From positions 62,001 to 126,000 of the forward strand of contig JBJHDF010000009.1 of NCBI GenBank assembly GCA_050486405.1: a DNA stretch of 64,000 nucleotides. Reading direction: 5' to 3'. The notes under the pieces are model-generated. The model saw only the letters and a list, made by a program, of their open reading frames with translations, was not told where the DNA came from and made no database searches. The stretch's first letter is position 1. Each line of letters opens with the position of its first letter. This document shows, piece after piece, positions 42,140-53,375 of this stretch. The translations under genes and the position numbers were made by a program. The stretch is from JBJHDF01 sp050486405 (GTDB lineage: Bacteria; Pseudomonadota; Gammaproteobacteria; Pseudomonadales; Cellvibrionaceae).

Positions 42140-44983
42140 CTATTTCAGTGTCAGCGCCTCATCGATAAAGCGCTTTTGTTCTTCCAGGTGCACGGACAGA
42201 TAGCCCGACGCGGGCGCCGCTGACGGGTCCCGCCCGATATAGCCCAGATACAGTTTCGGATCGTGATCGTAGACCACTCGACGAATATGGTGCTGACTGC
42301 TGTACCAGGCGCCCTGGTTCATGGGTTCTTCCTGACACCAGAAAATATCCTTCAGGTTCTTGAAAAAAGACAGCGCGTGCTGGAGTTCTTCTTCCGGGAA
42401 GGGATACAGCTGCTCCAGCCTGATCAGAGCAATATTGTCGATCTCCCGCGCCATCCGCTCTTCGAGTAGATGGTAGTACACCTTGCCACTGCAAATAATG
42501 GCGCGTTGCACCTTGTCTGGATCCAGGTCTTCCTCACCGATCACATTGTGGAAGCTGCCCCGCGCCAGATCTTCCAGACTGGAAGTGGCCAACTTGTGAC
42601 GCAAAATCCACTTTGGACTCATCACCACCAGCGGTCGCCGCATGGGACGAATGGCCTGGCGGCGCAGCATATGAAAAACCTGCGCCGGCGTGGTGGGAAT
42701 GCAGACCTGAATGTTGTGCTCGGCACACAACTGCATAAAGCGCTCCAGCCGGGCCGAAGAATGCTCAGGCCCCTGCCCTTCATAACCGTGGGGCAACAGC
42801 ATGGTAAGACCACAGAGGCGACCCCACTTGTGCTCGCCACTGGTGATGAACTGGTCGATTACCACCTGGGCACCGTTGGCAAAGTCACCAAACTGGGCTT
42901 CCCAAATGACCAGCCCGTTTGGCGCAGTGGTGGCGTAGCCGTATTCAAACGCCAGCACAGCCTCTTCCGACAGCAGCGAGTCGTACAGTTCAAACTGCGG
43001 CTGGTCTTCCCGCAGGTGTTTCATCGGCACGTAGACAGAGCCGTCTTTCTGGTTGTGAATGACCGCGTGCCGGTGCGAGAAGGTACCCCGACCCACATCC
43101 TGGCCGGTGAGTCGTATACTGTAACCCTGTTCCAGCAAAGTGGCGTAGGCCAGAGTCTCGGCCATGCCCCAGTTAATGGGCAGGGCGCCACCGGCCATCT
43201 TGCGCCGGTCGTCATAGATCTTGGCCACCTGTTTCTGCACCACAACGCCGTCCGGCACTTCGCACATTCTGTGCGCCACTGCCTGCAGATCCTTCAACTC
43301 GTAACCGGTATAACCGGAAGCCCACCAGTCGTGGCCGATGTAGGGCGACCAGTCGACAAACAGTGAACGATCCGGCTCGGAAACCAGACCGCTGGCAACA
43401 CTTTCCCCGCGATCCAGTGCCGCGCGGTAGTTGGTGGCCATTTCCTCAGCCTCTTCGGCGCTGACAATACCCGCCGCAATCAGCTTCTCGGCATACAGCT
43501 CCCGGGTGGGCTTGTGATTGCGAATGGCCTGATACATCAACGGCTGAGTGGCAGAAGGATCGTCCGCTTCGTTGTGGCCACGGCGACGATAGCAGACCAG
43601 ATCGATCACAACATCTTTGTGGAACTGGTAGCGGTAGTCCATGGCCAATTGCGCCACAAACAGCACGGCATCCGGGTCGTCACCATTGACATGAAAAATG
43701 GGCGCTTCCACCATCTTGGCCGTGTCGGTGCAGTATTCGGTGGAGCGGGCATCTTCCGGATTGCTGGTGGTAAAGCCCACCTGGTTGTTGATCACCAGAT
43801 GCACAGTACCACCGGTGCGGAAACCCCGGGTCTGGGACATCTGGAAGGTTTCCATAACCACACCCTGACCGGCAAAGGCCGCATCGCCGTGCACCACAAT
43901 CGGCACCACTCGGTCACCGCTCTTGTCTTCACGGCGATCCTGGCGGGCGCGCACCGAGCCCTCTACCACCGGAGAGACGATCTCCAGGTGTGAGGGGTTG
44001 AAGGCCATGGCCATGTGTAATTCACCGCCGGGAGTCATGATATTGGAAGAGAACCCCTGGTGATACTTCACATCACCGGAGGTATCTACCAAGCGTTTGG
44101 TCCCTTCGAACTCGCCAAACAGCTCCGCCGGGCTCTTGCCGAAAACATTGACCAGGGTGTTCAACCGACCCCGGTGGGCCATACCCAGAACAATCTCCTT
44201 GGCGCCATAACCACCGGCGCGTTTGACCAAAGCATCCACCAGCGGAATAAAGCTTTCACCCCCTTCCAAGCCAAAGCGTTTGGTACCCGGATACTTGCTG
44301 TCCAGATGACGCTCCAGCCCGTCGGCGGCCGTCAGGCGCTCCAGTACCGTCAGGCGCTGCTCGGCGCTGAAGTCGGGATTCGAGCGCACGCTTTCCAGCC
44401 GCTGCTGCAACCATTGCTTCTCGGCCAGGTTGGTGATGTGCATGATTTCCGGGCCTACATGGCCGCAGTAGGTCTGCTCCAGCGCGTCGATAATGTCCCG
44501 CAGCGAGGCTTCTTCCCGACCGATATACAGGGGGCCGGCCTGAAAAACCGTGTCCATATCCGCCGCAGTCAAGCCGTGGTAGGCCGGGTCGAGATCGGGT
44601 ACCGGCTCGCGCTGCATCAACGACAGAGGATCCAGCTCCGCTTTCTGGTGACCGCGAAAGCGGTAGGAACTGATGAGCTGCAGCACTTTGACCTGCTTGC
44701 GCTCGTGCTCAATACTGACCGAACCAGCGCTGCTGGCGGTGGCAGCAGAATAGCGGGGGCGGGTACGCGCCAATTTCTCGAACTGGGCGCGAATCACCGA
44801 ATGAGGCGTATCCTGGGTAACTACGCCGTTGACGCGGGGCAATTGGTCAAAGTAGCTGCGCCACTGCTCGGGCACCCCGTTGGGGTCATGCAGATACTGA
44901 TCGTAGAGGTCTTCGACATAAGAGGCGTTCCCACCGGAGATGTGGGACGTCTGCCATAGCCGCTCCATAGTGCTGTCTTGCAT
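42140..44983 (-). CDS. sucA: 2-oxoglutarate dehydrogenase E1
   Basis: The 947-residue thiamine-diphosphate enzyme decarboxylates 2-oxoglutarate. The start at 44983 (MQDSTMERLWQTSHISG) follows an AGGTGG site by 7 bases and fits the family; the frame runs open to 45091 only by chance. Motifs: GMAHRGRLNTLVNVFGK, GDAAFAGQGVVMET, VCYRRRGHNEADDPS and PHGYEGQGPEHSSARLERF. It follows sdhB by 140 bp. Confidence 0.97.
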   Translation of the reverse strand: MQDSTMERLWQTSHISGGNASYVEDLYDQYLHDPNGVPEQWRSYFDQLPRVNGVVTQDTPHSVIRAQFEKLARTRPRYSAATASSAGSVSIEHERKQVKVLQLISSYRFRGHQKAELDPLSLMQREPVPDLDPAYHGLTAADMDTVFQAGPLYIGREEASLRDIIDALEQTYCGHVGPEIMHITNLAEKQWLQQRLESVRSNPDFSAEQRLTVLERLTAADGLERHLDSKYPGTKRFGLEGGESFIPLVDALVKRAGGYGAKEIVLGMAHRGRLNTLVNVFGKSPAELFGEFEGTKRLVDTSGDVKYHQGFSSNIMTPGGELHMAMAFNPSHLEIVSPVVEGSVRARQDRREDKSGDRVVPIVVHGDAAFAGQGVVMETFQMSQTRGFRTGGTVHLVINNQVGFTTSNPEDARSTEYCTDTAKMVEAPIFHVNGDDPDAVLFVAQLAMDYRYQFHKDVVIDLVCYRRRGHNEADDPSATQPLMYQAIRNHKPTRELYAEKLIAAGIVSAEEAEEMATNYRAALDRGESVASGLVSEPDRSLFVDWSPYIGHDWWASGYTGYELKDLQAVAHRMCEVPDGVVVQKQVAKIYDDRRKMAGGALPINWGMAETLAYATLLEQGYSIRLTGQDVGRGTFSHRHAVIHNQKDGSVYVPMKHLREDQPQFELYDSLLSEEAVLAFEYGYATTAPNGLVIWEAQFGDFANGAQVVIDQFITSGEHKWGRLCGLTMLLPHGYEGQGPEHSSARLERFMQLCAEHNIQVCIPTTPAQVFHMLRRQAIRPMRRPLVVMSPKWILRHKLATSSLEDLARGSFHNVIGEEDLDPDKVQRAIICSGKVYYHLLEERMAREIDNIALIRLEQLYPFPEEELQHALSFFKNLKDIFWCQEEPMNQGAWYSSQHHIRRVVYDHDPKLYLGYIGRDPSAAPASGYLSVHLEEQKRFIDEALTLK

Positions 44984-45123
44984 TGTGCATCCACCTGTTA
45001 GCAACCAATACGCCCGCCGCTTGTGGCCGCGGGCGCCGCTGATGCGATGACTTTTAAAGAAATGCGCCGTACCGACTGGCGGACGACGCATTCCCCTCTT
45101 TCCCTTGGCGACCCACTGTTAGA

Positions 45124-45828
45124 TCAGGTGGCTCGCTGCAGTAACATATTGCGTATGTGGCCAATCGCCCGGGTGGGGTTCAACCCCTTGGGACACACGG
45201 CCACACAATTCTGGATGCCGTGACAGCGAAACACGCTGAAAGGGTCATCCAGCCTGGACAGACGCTGATCCGTGGCAGTATCACGACTGTCCGCCAGAAA
45301 ACGATAGGCCTGCAACAGGCCCGCCGGACCGATGAACTTGTCCGGGTTCCACCAGAAGGACGGACAACTGGTGGAACAGCAGGCGCAGAGTATGCACTCG
45401 TACAGACCATCCAGTTTAGCTCTATCTTCGGGCGACTGCAGCCGCTCAATGGCCGGTGCAGGAGTATTATTCTGCAAAAAGGGCTCAATTTTGCGGTACT
45501 GCTCATAAAACTGGCTCAGATCCACCACCAGATCGCGAATCACCGGCATGCCCGGCAGAGGCCGCAACACCAGTTTGTTGCGCTTGACGCACGCCGACAG
45601 CGGCGTGATACAGGCCAGCCCGTTGCGACCGTTGATGTTCATGCCATCGGAGCCACAGACGCCCTCGCGGCAGGAGCGACGATAGGACAGGGTTTGATCC
45701 TGCACCTTGAGCATTTCCAGCACATCCAACACCATCAGATCCTTGCCGCCGGTATCCAGCTCGTAGCTCTTCATGTAAGGCGCCTTGTCCGTTTCCGGAT
45801 TGTAGCGGTATATCTCGACTTTCAGCAT
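45124..45828 (-). CDS. sdhB: Succinate dehydrogenase iron-sulfur subunit
   Basis: The 234-residue subunit carries the [2Fe-2S] ligands in CREGVCGSDG, the [4Fe-4S] and [3Fe-4S] ligands in CILCACCSTSCPSF and CHGIQNCVAVCPKG. It passes electrons from SdhA FAD to quinone. It is 18 bp downstream of sdhA. Confidence 0.97.
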   Translation of the reverse strand: MLKVEIYRYNPETDKAPYMKSYELDTGGKDLMVLDVLEMLKVQDQTLSYRRSCREGVCGSDGMNINGRNGLACITPLSACVKRNKLVLRPLPGMPVIRDLVVDLSQFYEQYRKIEPFLQNNTPAPAIERLQSPEDRAKLDGLYECILCACCSTSCPSFWWNPDKFIGPAGLLQAYRFLADSRDTATDQRLSRLDDPFSVFRCHGIQNCVAVCPKGLNPTRAIGHIRNMLLQRAT

Positions 45829-45846
45829 CTTTGTCGCCTCACCAGA

Positions 45847-47613
45847 TCAGTAGCTGCGAACCATGGGTTCGAAGGATTCCATGGTTCGCGGCGCGAAGTT
45901 CACCTCGCGCTTGTCCACCCGTTTGTCACCGGGGAAATAAAGCGAATGACACAGCCAGTTCTTATCGTCCCGATCCTCGTAGTCCTCCCGGGCGTGGGCA
46001 CCCCGGGATTCGGTGCGGGCGTTGGCGGCAATGGCGGTGGCCTCGGCTACTTCCAGCAGATTTTGTAGCTCCAGCGCCTCGATACGGGCAGTATTGAAGG
46101 CGCTGCTCTTGTCGCTCAGACTCACCCGGGCAATACGCTCACGCAGCGCGCTCAGTTTTTCTATCCCCTCCGTCATAAACTCGCCCTTGCGGAACACGCC
46201 AAAATGGTTCTGCATGACATTCTGCAGTTCCTTGCGCAGTGCCGGGGTGGTTTCGCCGTCGGCAGGCGAATCGTTGAGGCGATTGAGGCGGGCCATGGCC
46301 ACTTCCAGATCCGAAGCACTAGCCTCGCGCAGCTCGCTGCCCTCGCGCAGAGTCTTTTCGATATGCAGACCGGCAGCTCGGCCGAAGACCACCAGGTCGA
46401 GCAACGAGTTGCCGCCCAGGCGGTTGGCGCCGTGCACCGACACGCAGGCCACCTCGCCGCAGGCGTAGAAACCCTCCACCACCTTGTCCTTGCCCTTGGC
46501 GTCGCGGGTCAGCACCTGCCCCTGAATATTGGTGGGAATGCCACCCATCATATAGTGGCAGGTGGGCACCACCGGAATGGGTTCCTTAACCGGATCCACA
46601 TGGGCGAAGGTGCGCGACAGTTCACAAATACCCGGCAGACGGCTGTTCAACACTTCTTCGCCCAGGTGATCGAGCTTGAGCAGCACATGATCGCCATTGG
46701 GGCCGCAGCCGCGACCGTCGAGAATCTCCAGCACCATGGAGCGGGCCACAACATCGCGACCGGCCAGATCCTTGGCATTGGGTGCGTAGCGCTCCATAAA
46801 GCGCTCGCCGTCCTTGTTGATCAGATAACCGCCCTCACCGCGACAACCTTCGGTCACCAGGGTGCCAGCGCCATAGATGCCGGTGGGGTGAAACTGCCAC
46901 ATCTCGATATCCTGCACCGGCAGGCCGGCACGCAGGGCCATACCGACACCGTCGCCAGTGTTGATATGGGCATTGGTGGTGGAGGCGTAGATGCGCCCGG
47001 CACCGCCGGTGGCAAACACCGTGGCGCGCGACTTGATGTAAACCACCTCGCCATCTTCGATATTGATGGCCACCACACCCACCACGGCGCCGTCCTGGTT
47101 CCGGACCAGATCCACGGCGAACCACTCATTGAGGAAGGTGGTGTTGTTCTTGATATTGCCCTGATAAAGGGTGTGCAGCAGCGCGTGGCCGGTGCGGTCG
47201 GCCGCCGCGCAGGTGCGCGCCGCCTGGCCGCCACGACCAAAGTCCTTGGACTGGCCACCGAAGGGCCGCTGGTAGATGCGGCCATTCTCGGTGCGCGAGA
47301 ACGGCAGGCCCATATGCTCCAGTTCGAACACCGCCTCCGGACCCACCGAACACATATACTCGATGGCCTCCTGGTCGCCGATATAGTCGGAACCCTTGAC
47401 GGTGTCGTACATGTGCCAGCGCCAGTCGTCCTGGGGGTCGGCACTGGCGATGGCACAGGTAATACCGCCCTGGGCGGACACCGTATGGGAGCGGGTGGGA
47501 AACACCTTGGTCACCACCGCCGTCTTATAGCCGGAACTGGCCATCTGCAGCGCCGCGCGCATACCGGCGCCGCCACCGCCCACCACTATGGCATCAAAGG
47601 AAATCGTGCGCAT
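45847..47613 (-). CDS. sdhA: Succinate dehydrogenase flavoprotein subunit
   Basis: The 588-residue flavoprotein oxidises succinate to fumarate. It has the FAD-binding VVGGGGAGMRAALQMA, the covalent-FAD His in TRSHTVSAQGGI, substrate region FHPTGIYGAGTL and HGANRLGGNSLLDLVVFG. Membrane-associated through SdhC/D. It starts 3 bp after sdhD. Confidence 0.97.
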   Translation of the reverse strand: MRTISFDAIVVGGGGAGMRAALQMASSGYKTAVVTKVFPTRSHTVSAQGGITCAIASADPQDDWRWHMYDTVKGSDYIGDQEAIEYMCSVGPEAVFELEHMGLPFSRTENGRIYQRPFGGQSKDFGRGGQAARTCAAADRTGHALLHTLYQGNIKNNTTFLNEWFAVDLVRNQDGAVVGVVAINIEDGEVVYIKSRATVFATGGAGRIYASTTNAHINTGDGVGMALRAGLPVQDIEMWQFHPTGIYGAGTLVTEGCRGEGGYLINKDGERFMERYAPNAKDLAGRDVVARSMVLEILDGRGCGPNGDHVLLKLDHLGEEVLNSRLPGICELSRTFAHVDPVKEPIPVVPTCHYMMGGIPTNIQGQVLTRDAKGKDKVVEGFYACGEVACVSVHGANRLGGNSLLDLVVFGRAAGLHIEKTLREGSELREASASDLEVAMARLNRLNDSPADGETTPALRKELQNVMQNHFGVFRKGEFMTEGIEKLSALRERIARVSLSDKSSAFNTARIEALELQNLLEVAEATAIAANARTESRGAHAREDYEDRDDKNWLCHSLYFPGDKRVDKREVNFAPRTMESFEPMVRSY

Positions 47614-47616
47614 GGC

Positions 47617-47985
47617 TTACAGCCCCCAGATAATTTCGATGCCCCAGACCGTGTAGGTCAGGGCAACCAGCGCCAGAATCACCTGGGCACAGATGCGCAG
47701 CACCGTGCCGGTGGCACCCAGGGCGCGCTCGGTCAGATAGTCGGTCAACACCGCCCAGAGCCCGATCCAGGCATGAGCGATGATCGACAGCAGCGTAAGC
47801 AGGCTGAATACACGCATCCACAACTGCTGGTACAGCTCCTGCCACTGGGCGTAACCCAGATCCGGCATGTAGAGGATAAAGCCGACGATAAAGAAGAGAT
47901 AAACGGTCATCACCAGTGCGGTGACCCGCTGGATCAACCAGTCGTAGACGCCGCTGCGCCCGAGGTTCGTTACCGACGTTACCAT
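47617..47985 (-). CDS. sdhD: Succinate dehydrogenase membrane anchor D
   Basis: The 122-residue protein has three membrane helices, the haem-ligand type His in SIIAHAWIGLWAVLTDYL, and the quinone-site start region (YDWLIQRVTALVMTVY). It overlaps sdhC by 7 bp. Confidence 0.94.
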   Translation of the reverse strand: MVTSVTNLGRSGVYDWLIQRVTALVMTVYLFFIVGFILYMPDLGYAQWQELYQQLWMRVFSLLTLLSIIAHAWIGLWAVLTDYLTERALGATGTVLRICAQVILALVALTYTVWGIEIIWGL

Positions 47986-48350
47986 AGCCAGACTCCAGCC
48001 AGTACGATCAACACAGCGGCTGCGATCAACACCAGCCAGGCTCCCAGACGGCCACCGCGCAGGCTCTCACCGATGCCACAGTCCATCAACAGATGGCGAA
48101 TGCCAGCCACCACGTGATAAGCCAACGCCGCCAGCACAACCCAGACAACCAGTTGCCATATCGGTTGGTTGAGCAGCTGCTGCAGAGACACGAAACTCTC
48201 TTCCGATGCCAGACTCTTGTCCAGCAACCAGAGCAACACACCCGCTCCGGCGAACAGGAAAACACCGGAAATCCGATGCAGAATGGAAACTATGGCGGTG
48301 ATGGGAAACTTGATGGTGGAGAGGCTGAGATTGACAGGTCTGTTGTTCAC
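47979..48350 (-). CDS. sdhC: Succinate dehydrogenase cytochrome b556 subunit
   Basis: The 123-residue protein starts with GTG 48350, with GAGGTG about 10 bases upstream. Signatures: SILHRISGVFLFAG and the haem His in YHVVAGIRHLLMDCG. It is the first gene of the sdhCDAB-suc-lpd gene cluster, divergent from gltA. Confidence 0.94.
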   Translation of the reverse strand: MNNRPVNLSLSTIKFPITAIVSILHRISGVFLFAGAGVLLWLLDKSLASEESFVSLQQLLNQPIWQLVVWVVLAALAYHVVAGIRHLLMDCGIGESLRGGRLGAWLVLIAAAVLIVLAGVWLW

Positions 48351-48837
48351 TGTTGACGATCACCTCGGGGCCGCTTGTCTTGGTTGATTGAGGACGGGCT
48401 CTGCGGCCCTTGACAAGCCGGGCGCCCGCCCCCGCAAGTCGCGCAGTATTATAGGGATTGAGCCAATAAAAGACAAACAAATCAGGGCACTGGCAACCAA
48501 CTCACTCTGGCTTTCTCCCCAGTTTGTCATCGGGATGGTGTACGCCCCCAAAATGGGCACAAAAATGCCCCAAAACGGCACATTAAGCCACCTCTGCGTC
48601 CGGGTACTATCATCCTTGCGAGCATCTCATCTATAATGCCGGTCCGAGTTAAGACGCCGACGCCAGAATCGGCGCAGCCAGCTCAGAACAATCAATCCGA
48701 AGCCCCTTCCCGCTCTCCGCGGAGCCCAGATCCAGCGCGCAGCCCCGCTCGGGCAGCCAGCAGCGGCCAGAAGGCGCACTGATGGATGTAACTGATTGTT
48801 TTACAGTTGTTTATATTGTTTTTTACAGGAGTCCGAG
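48351..48837. promoter_or_regulatory. Divergent control region between sdhC and gltA
   Basis: This 487-bp gene-free interval must hold the promoters of both TCA transcripts. A perfect TATAAT lies at 48632-48637 on the plus strand, about 200 bp before gltA, but without a convincing -35. The last 60 bp before gltA are T-rich (TTTACAGTTGTTTATATTG). I saw no operator I could name. Confidence 0.45.
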
Positions 48838-50118
<1,281 letters not shown>

Positions 50119-50152
50119 AGACCCGGCTTTTATTAGTTTGGGTGCCAACGGC

Positions 50153-50256
50153 GGAGGTTGGCGCAGTGCTTCCGGGACTCGCCGTGAACCCATCCCTGGG
50201 GGCTCGAGCACAGCATCCCTGCTGCGCACGGTCCCGGAAGCACTACCCCAACCTCC
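50153..50256. repeat. Intergenic palindromic repeat A after gltA
   Basis: Two 26-bp arms (50153-50178 and 50231-50256) are inverted copies with two mismatches, sharing the perfect core AGTGCTTCCGGGAC. The 52-bp interior holds further short dyads (CAGCATCCCTGCTG). It resembles the dispersed palindromes common between genes of marine gammaproteobacteria and may help terminate gltA. Confidence 0.65.
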
Positions 50257-50319
50257 TTTAACATCGTCACTTCGAACCTTTAAAAAAGCTCAGTACTTGC
50301 CGGGATAAGGGATTGTGGG

Positions 50320-50452
50320 ACAGGGGTGTGAGGCCTTCGCGCGCGGGAAGCGCGTGCAGAGCTTACATGGACGACCCACATGGATGCGGGAAGTGTCCCG
50401 AAGCGCCGGGAGCGCGTTGGGACCGTATTCACAGCGTGTCTCACACCCCTGT
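50320..50452. repeat. Intergenic palindromic repeat B
   Basis: Perfect 13-bp arms ACAGGGGTGTGAG (50320-50332) and its complement (50440-50452) enclose about 107 bp with GC-rich dyads (GCGCGCGGGAAGCGCG) and a CATGGACGACCCACATGGA stretch. Unrelated in arm sequence to repeat A, yet similar in layout. Together the two fill the 386-bp gap between convergent gltA and the porin gene. Confidence 0.62.
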
Positions 50453-50504
50453 ACCGCAAGCCCGTACTCACCTCCCTTACGAAGCACCCCGCGTTGGCGC
50501 TACT

Positions 50505-51701
50505 TTAAAAAGTCGCTTCCGCCATCAGCCAGAGTTTTTTGGTGTCTGAGCCGAAATCATCCGCGCTGTAGTCCGCGTACTTGAGCAGCAGATTCACCGG
50601 ACCCACCCGGCGCGTCACCTGAAAGCCGATCTCGCTGCCGTAACTGGCGCTGCCCTCGTTCGCCGACAAATCATGATAGGCCAGCAGCAGGTTGAATCCC
50701 GCCACCTGAGAAGACAACTTCAGATACAGATCCTCCACACCCGCAGCCGGGGTATCCAGAAAACGATCCGTCCAGCCCTGGAAAGCATGCAGGGTCGCCA
50801 GCGGCGTCATAAAGCCCACCTCGCCATCATCGGAACCCAACACCTCATACCCCAGGGTCAGCGACACAGGCCCAAACTTCGCTGAACCCTCCGCCAGAAA
50901 ATAATCCGCGCTGTAATCCAGCGGGCTGTCGCCGGCATCGCTCTGGGTCGCATACTCCAGCGTGTAGCCATAGTTCTCGGCAACTTTACCAACCCAGCGA
51001 AGACCAAACGTGTTGCTCGACAGTACCGGTGCGGATTCGTTGTCCAGCAGATAGGCGTAGCCGCTCAGCGCGCCCCAGGGCAAACCCGCGTAATTGACAT
51101 TCAGCAGATGGCTGTCGTGGCGGTGATCGCCGATGGGATTGGCCTTGCCGAAAATGCGGTTGACGTTCTGCACATAGGCATAATAAAACCGGGTATCCGC
51201 CAGACTGGTATTGGTGATGGAAAAGGCATCGTAAGTCTGCTCGTTCTGCCGCCAGCCAACGCCGCCGACGAAGCGCTGGTTATCCAGGATAATGCGCTGA
51301 CGCCCCAGCTTAAAGACGGTATCGAAGTTCTGATAGGACAGCAGCGCCCGATTGACCTCCGTGTGCTCGGGATCTGGAATAATCGCCGTGCCGGGATTAT
51401 TGGAATCATTACCCGCAGTGCGGTAATCCACCTTATCCAGATCCCGCACATCATCAAATTCCAGCGTCAGGCCGAAGCCCGCAAAGTTACCCGATTGATA
51501 GGTCAGACGGGTGCGCAGCGTCAAAGCGTCCGAGTCTTCCAGCCCATCCCACTTCACCTGTTCATAGCGCAGACGAAAATTCAGAGTAACATCACCCCCT
51601 GCCAGCGCCTCGGTTAATCCTGCGGTTTCCGCATGCGCATTGGCCAGCCAGAACGCGGCGGGCAACATCAGGCAAAGCGGAGCGATTCGGGTAGTCTTCA
51701 T
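50505..51701 (-). CDS. Alginate-export-family outer-membrane porin
   Basis: The 398-residue protein has a signal peptide (…AFWLANAHA) and a beta-barrel with alternating strands ending in a C-terminal Phe. Family-type segments are LRTRLTYQSGNFAGFGLTLE, LGRQRIILDNQRFVGGVGW and TNTSLADTRFYYAYVQNV. Members of this family (AlgE-like) move polysaccharide or other solutes; no alginate genes lie nearby, so the substrate is open. GGAG is 8 bases before the ATG at 51701. Confidence 0.82.
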   Translation of the reverse strand: MKTTRIAPLCLMLPAAFWLANAHAETAGLTEALAGGDVTLNFRLRYEQVKWDGLEDSDALTLRTRLTYQSGNFAGFGLTLEFDDVRDLDKVDYRTAGNDSNNPGTAIIPDPEHTEVNRALLSYQNFDTVFKLGRQRIILDNQRFVGGVGWRQNEQTYDAFSITNTSLADTRFYYAYVQNVNRIFGKANPIGDHRHDSHLLNVNYAGLPWGALSGYAYLLDNESAPVLSSNTFGLRWVGKVAENYGYTLEYATQSDAGDSPLDYSADYFLAEGSAKFGPVSLTLGYEVLGSDDGEVGFMTPLATLHAFQGWTDRFLDTPAAGVEDLYLKLSSQVAGFNLLLAYHDLSANEGSASYGSEIGFQVTRRVGPVNLLLKYADYSADDFGSDTKKLWLMAEATF

Positions 51702-52354
51702 AGCGTAATCTCCAAAGATAAACGGTCGGTTGGCATGGCCTTGCCAAAACCCGGCGCACAATCTTGAGGCAGGCTCAAACAGGATACCGGGCACAGGACC
51801 CTGTCAACAAGCTGTAACAGAAACTCTGTGGCCGGGTATGGGCTAGAGCAAAGGCTGTGCCAGAGACTGACTCGAAGGCCGGCACTATCGCTTAACCCAA
51901 ACAAAATCAATATGTTGGCACTTCTGACCGAGAAAGGAGAAGTACCTGACCATAGCTTCGCCTGCCCTTTGGTGGTGAGCCGAATTTATCGCCGCCCCAC
52001 CATCAGTCACAAATCGCTGCGCCAGATGCGCGCTCAAGGTGCCGAACACAGGAGGCTGTGGATTTTCCGCGCACCAACAGGTCGCAAAGAAAAGCTGAAC
52101 CCGGCACCCCTGAGAGTCCGTACGCAGATACCAAATCCGCAGCCAGACCCAACCGACCGAGGGCTACCTATACAAAAGCGGAAGTGCGACACAAGTACAA
52201 AATGAGACGGGAAAATTAGAAGATTTTGATTGCTAGTGGCCGTTTTATCCTATATATATAGCACCAGCCGGAACCACCCCTCGTTCAACCCTTGATTTCA
52301 AGGGGTTTTCGGTGGAAATTTGTCCCATTACAGTCAACAATGAAGGTATCAATT
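51702..52354. other. Long gene-free interval before the HU gene
   Basis: No supported gene in 653 bp. An open frame at 51828-52205 (+) has no ribosome site and no recognisable protein. An AT run TATATATATA lies near 52250-52260, and CCCTTG-ATTT-CAAGGG (52289-52304) followed by GTTTTC looks like a weak terminator or leader hairpin about 50 bp before the HU start. Confidence 0.4.
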
Positions 52355-52765
52355 ATGGCCGCTCGAAAAACCACCGCCAAGAAGAAGCCCGTTGCCAAGA
52401 AGAAGGTGGCAGCCAAAAAAGCCCCCGCCGCGGCCCCCACCCGCACGGTCAAGGCCGTAGCCGAGCGCTACAACAAGACCCAGATCCTGACCCAGATCGC
52501 AGAGAACACCCAGTTGAGCAAGAAGCAGGTTCAGGCGGTGCTGGACGAGCTGTCCGCAGTGATCGAAGGTCATGTGAAAAAACGCGGCTGTGGTGAATTC
52601 GTCCTGCCCGGTCTGCTGAAAATCACCACCGTGAAGAAGCCCGCCACCAAGGCGCGCAAGGGCATCAACCCCTTCACCGGTGAAGAGACCATCTTCAAGG
52701 CCAAGCCCGCCTCCACCCAGGTGAAAGTGCGGCCGCTGAAAAAGCTCAAGGAAATGGCGCTGTAA
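52355..52765 (+). CDS. HU-family DNA-binding protein with Lys/Ala tail
   Basis: The 136-residue protein has an N-terminal basic tail of about 30 residues (TAKKKPVAKKKVAAKKAPA), then an HU domain: NKTQILTQIAENTQLSKKQV and the DNA-binding arm KKPATKARKGINPFTGEE. The tail recalls eukaryotic H1 and AlgP-like tails and probably adds nonspecific DNA contacts. ATG 52355 is preferred (AAGG 8 bases upstream); an in-frame ATG lies at 52340. Confidence 0.9.
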   Translation: MAARKTTAKKKPVAKKKVAAKKAPAAAPTRTVKAVAERYNKTQILTQIAENTQLSKKQVQAVLDELSAVIEGHVKKRGCGEFVLPGLLKITTVKKPATKARKGINPFTGEETIFKAKPASTQVKVRPLKKLKEMAL

Positions 52766-52823
52766 GCAGGCGTCAAACCCGATTCCCTGCCGCCGCCGGC
52801 GCGCAGGGGATCACGCCCCGATT

Positions 52824-53246
52824 CTAAACTGCCTGAAAATCCTCCCCTGCCAGAGCATTGCGCAACCCGCTGAGCCGCTCCTCCAGTGCCTTCTGTTCGT
52901 AGGCCTTGAAGGGCACCGCCCCCCAAATTGGCTGTGGCCAGGCCGGGTCTTCCTCGAAGCGGGCAATGCAGTGCACATGCAGTTGCCGCACCACGTTACC
53001 CAGAGCAGCGATGTTCATTTTATGAGCGTCGTAGAGGCTGGTCATCACCTCCGCCACCCGGCAAGACTCGCGTATCAGCTGCAACTGATCCTCCTCGCTC
53101 AGGTGATGAATTTCAAATACGTCCTCCCGCTGCGGTACCAGTATGCACCAGGGGTAGTTGGCGTCCCGGCTCAACAACAGCAGCGACAGCGAAAACCGGC
53201 CCACCACCACACTGTCTTTGGCCAGCACCGAATCCAGTTCAAACAT
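52824..53246 (-). CDS. HIT-family nucleotide hydrolase
   Basis: The 140-residue protein carries the histidine-triad variant QLHVHCIARF; the third family His is replaced by Ala-Arg, which is common in this short proteobacterial subgroup. HIT proteins cleave nucleotide phosphoramidates or dinucleotides. It opens FELDSVLAKDSVVVG and is divergent from proS with 129 bp between them. Confidence 0.85.
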   Translation of the reverse strand: MFELDSVLAKDSVVVGRFSLSLLLLSRDANYPWCILVPQREDVFEIHHLSEEDQLQLIRESCRVAEVMTSLYDAHKMNIAALGNVVRQLHVHCIARFEEDPAWPQPIWGAVPFKAYEQKALEERLSGLRNALAGEDFQAV

Positions 53247-53375
53247 AGCGCTAAGTCCTCCTGGCTAGATCACAGACAATTGCGGCATTCTCTCTCTGTA
53301 CCCCGCCGCCTTTCCACCGTAGAATAACCCCAAAACAACCCTGTGACCACCGACCCGAGAGACCCCCATACCGCC

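Noticed and set aside
46204..48117. A 637-codon open frame on the + strand opposite sdhA/sdhD
   Set aside because: It is antisense to sdhA, sdhD and part of sdhC, all of which are unmistakable; composition is His/Gly/Ala-rich shadow sequence.
51828..52205. Possible gene upstream of HU
   Set aside because: Arg/Pro-rich product without motif or ribosome site; looks like chance open frame.
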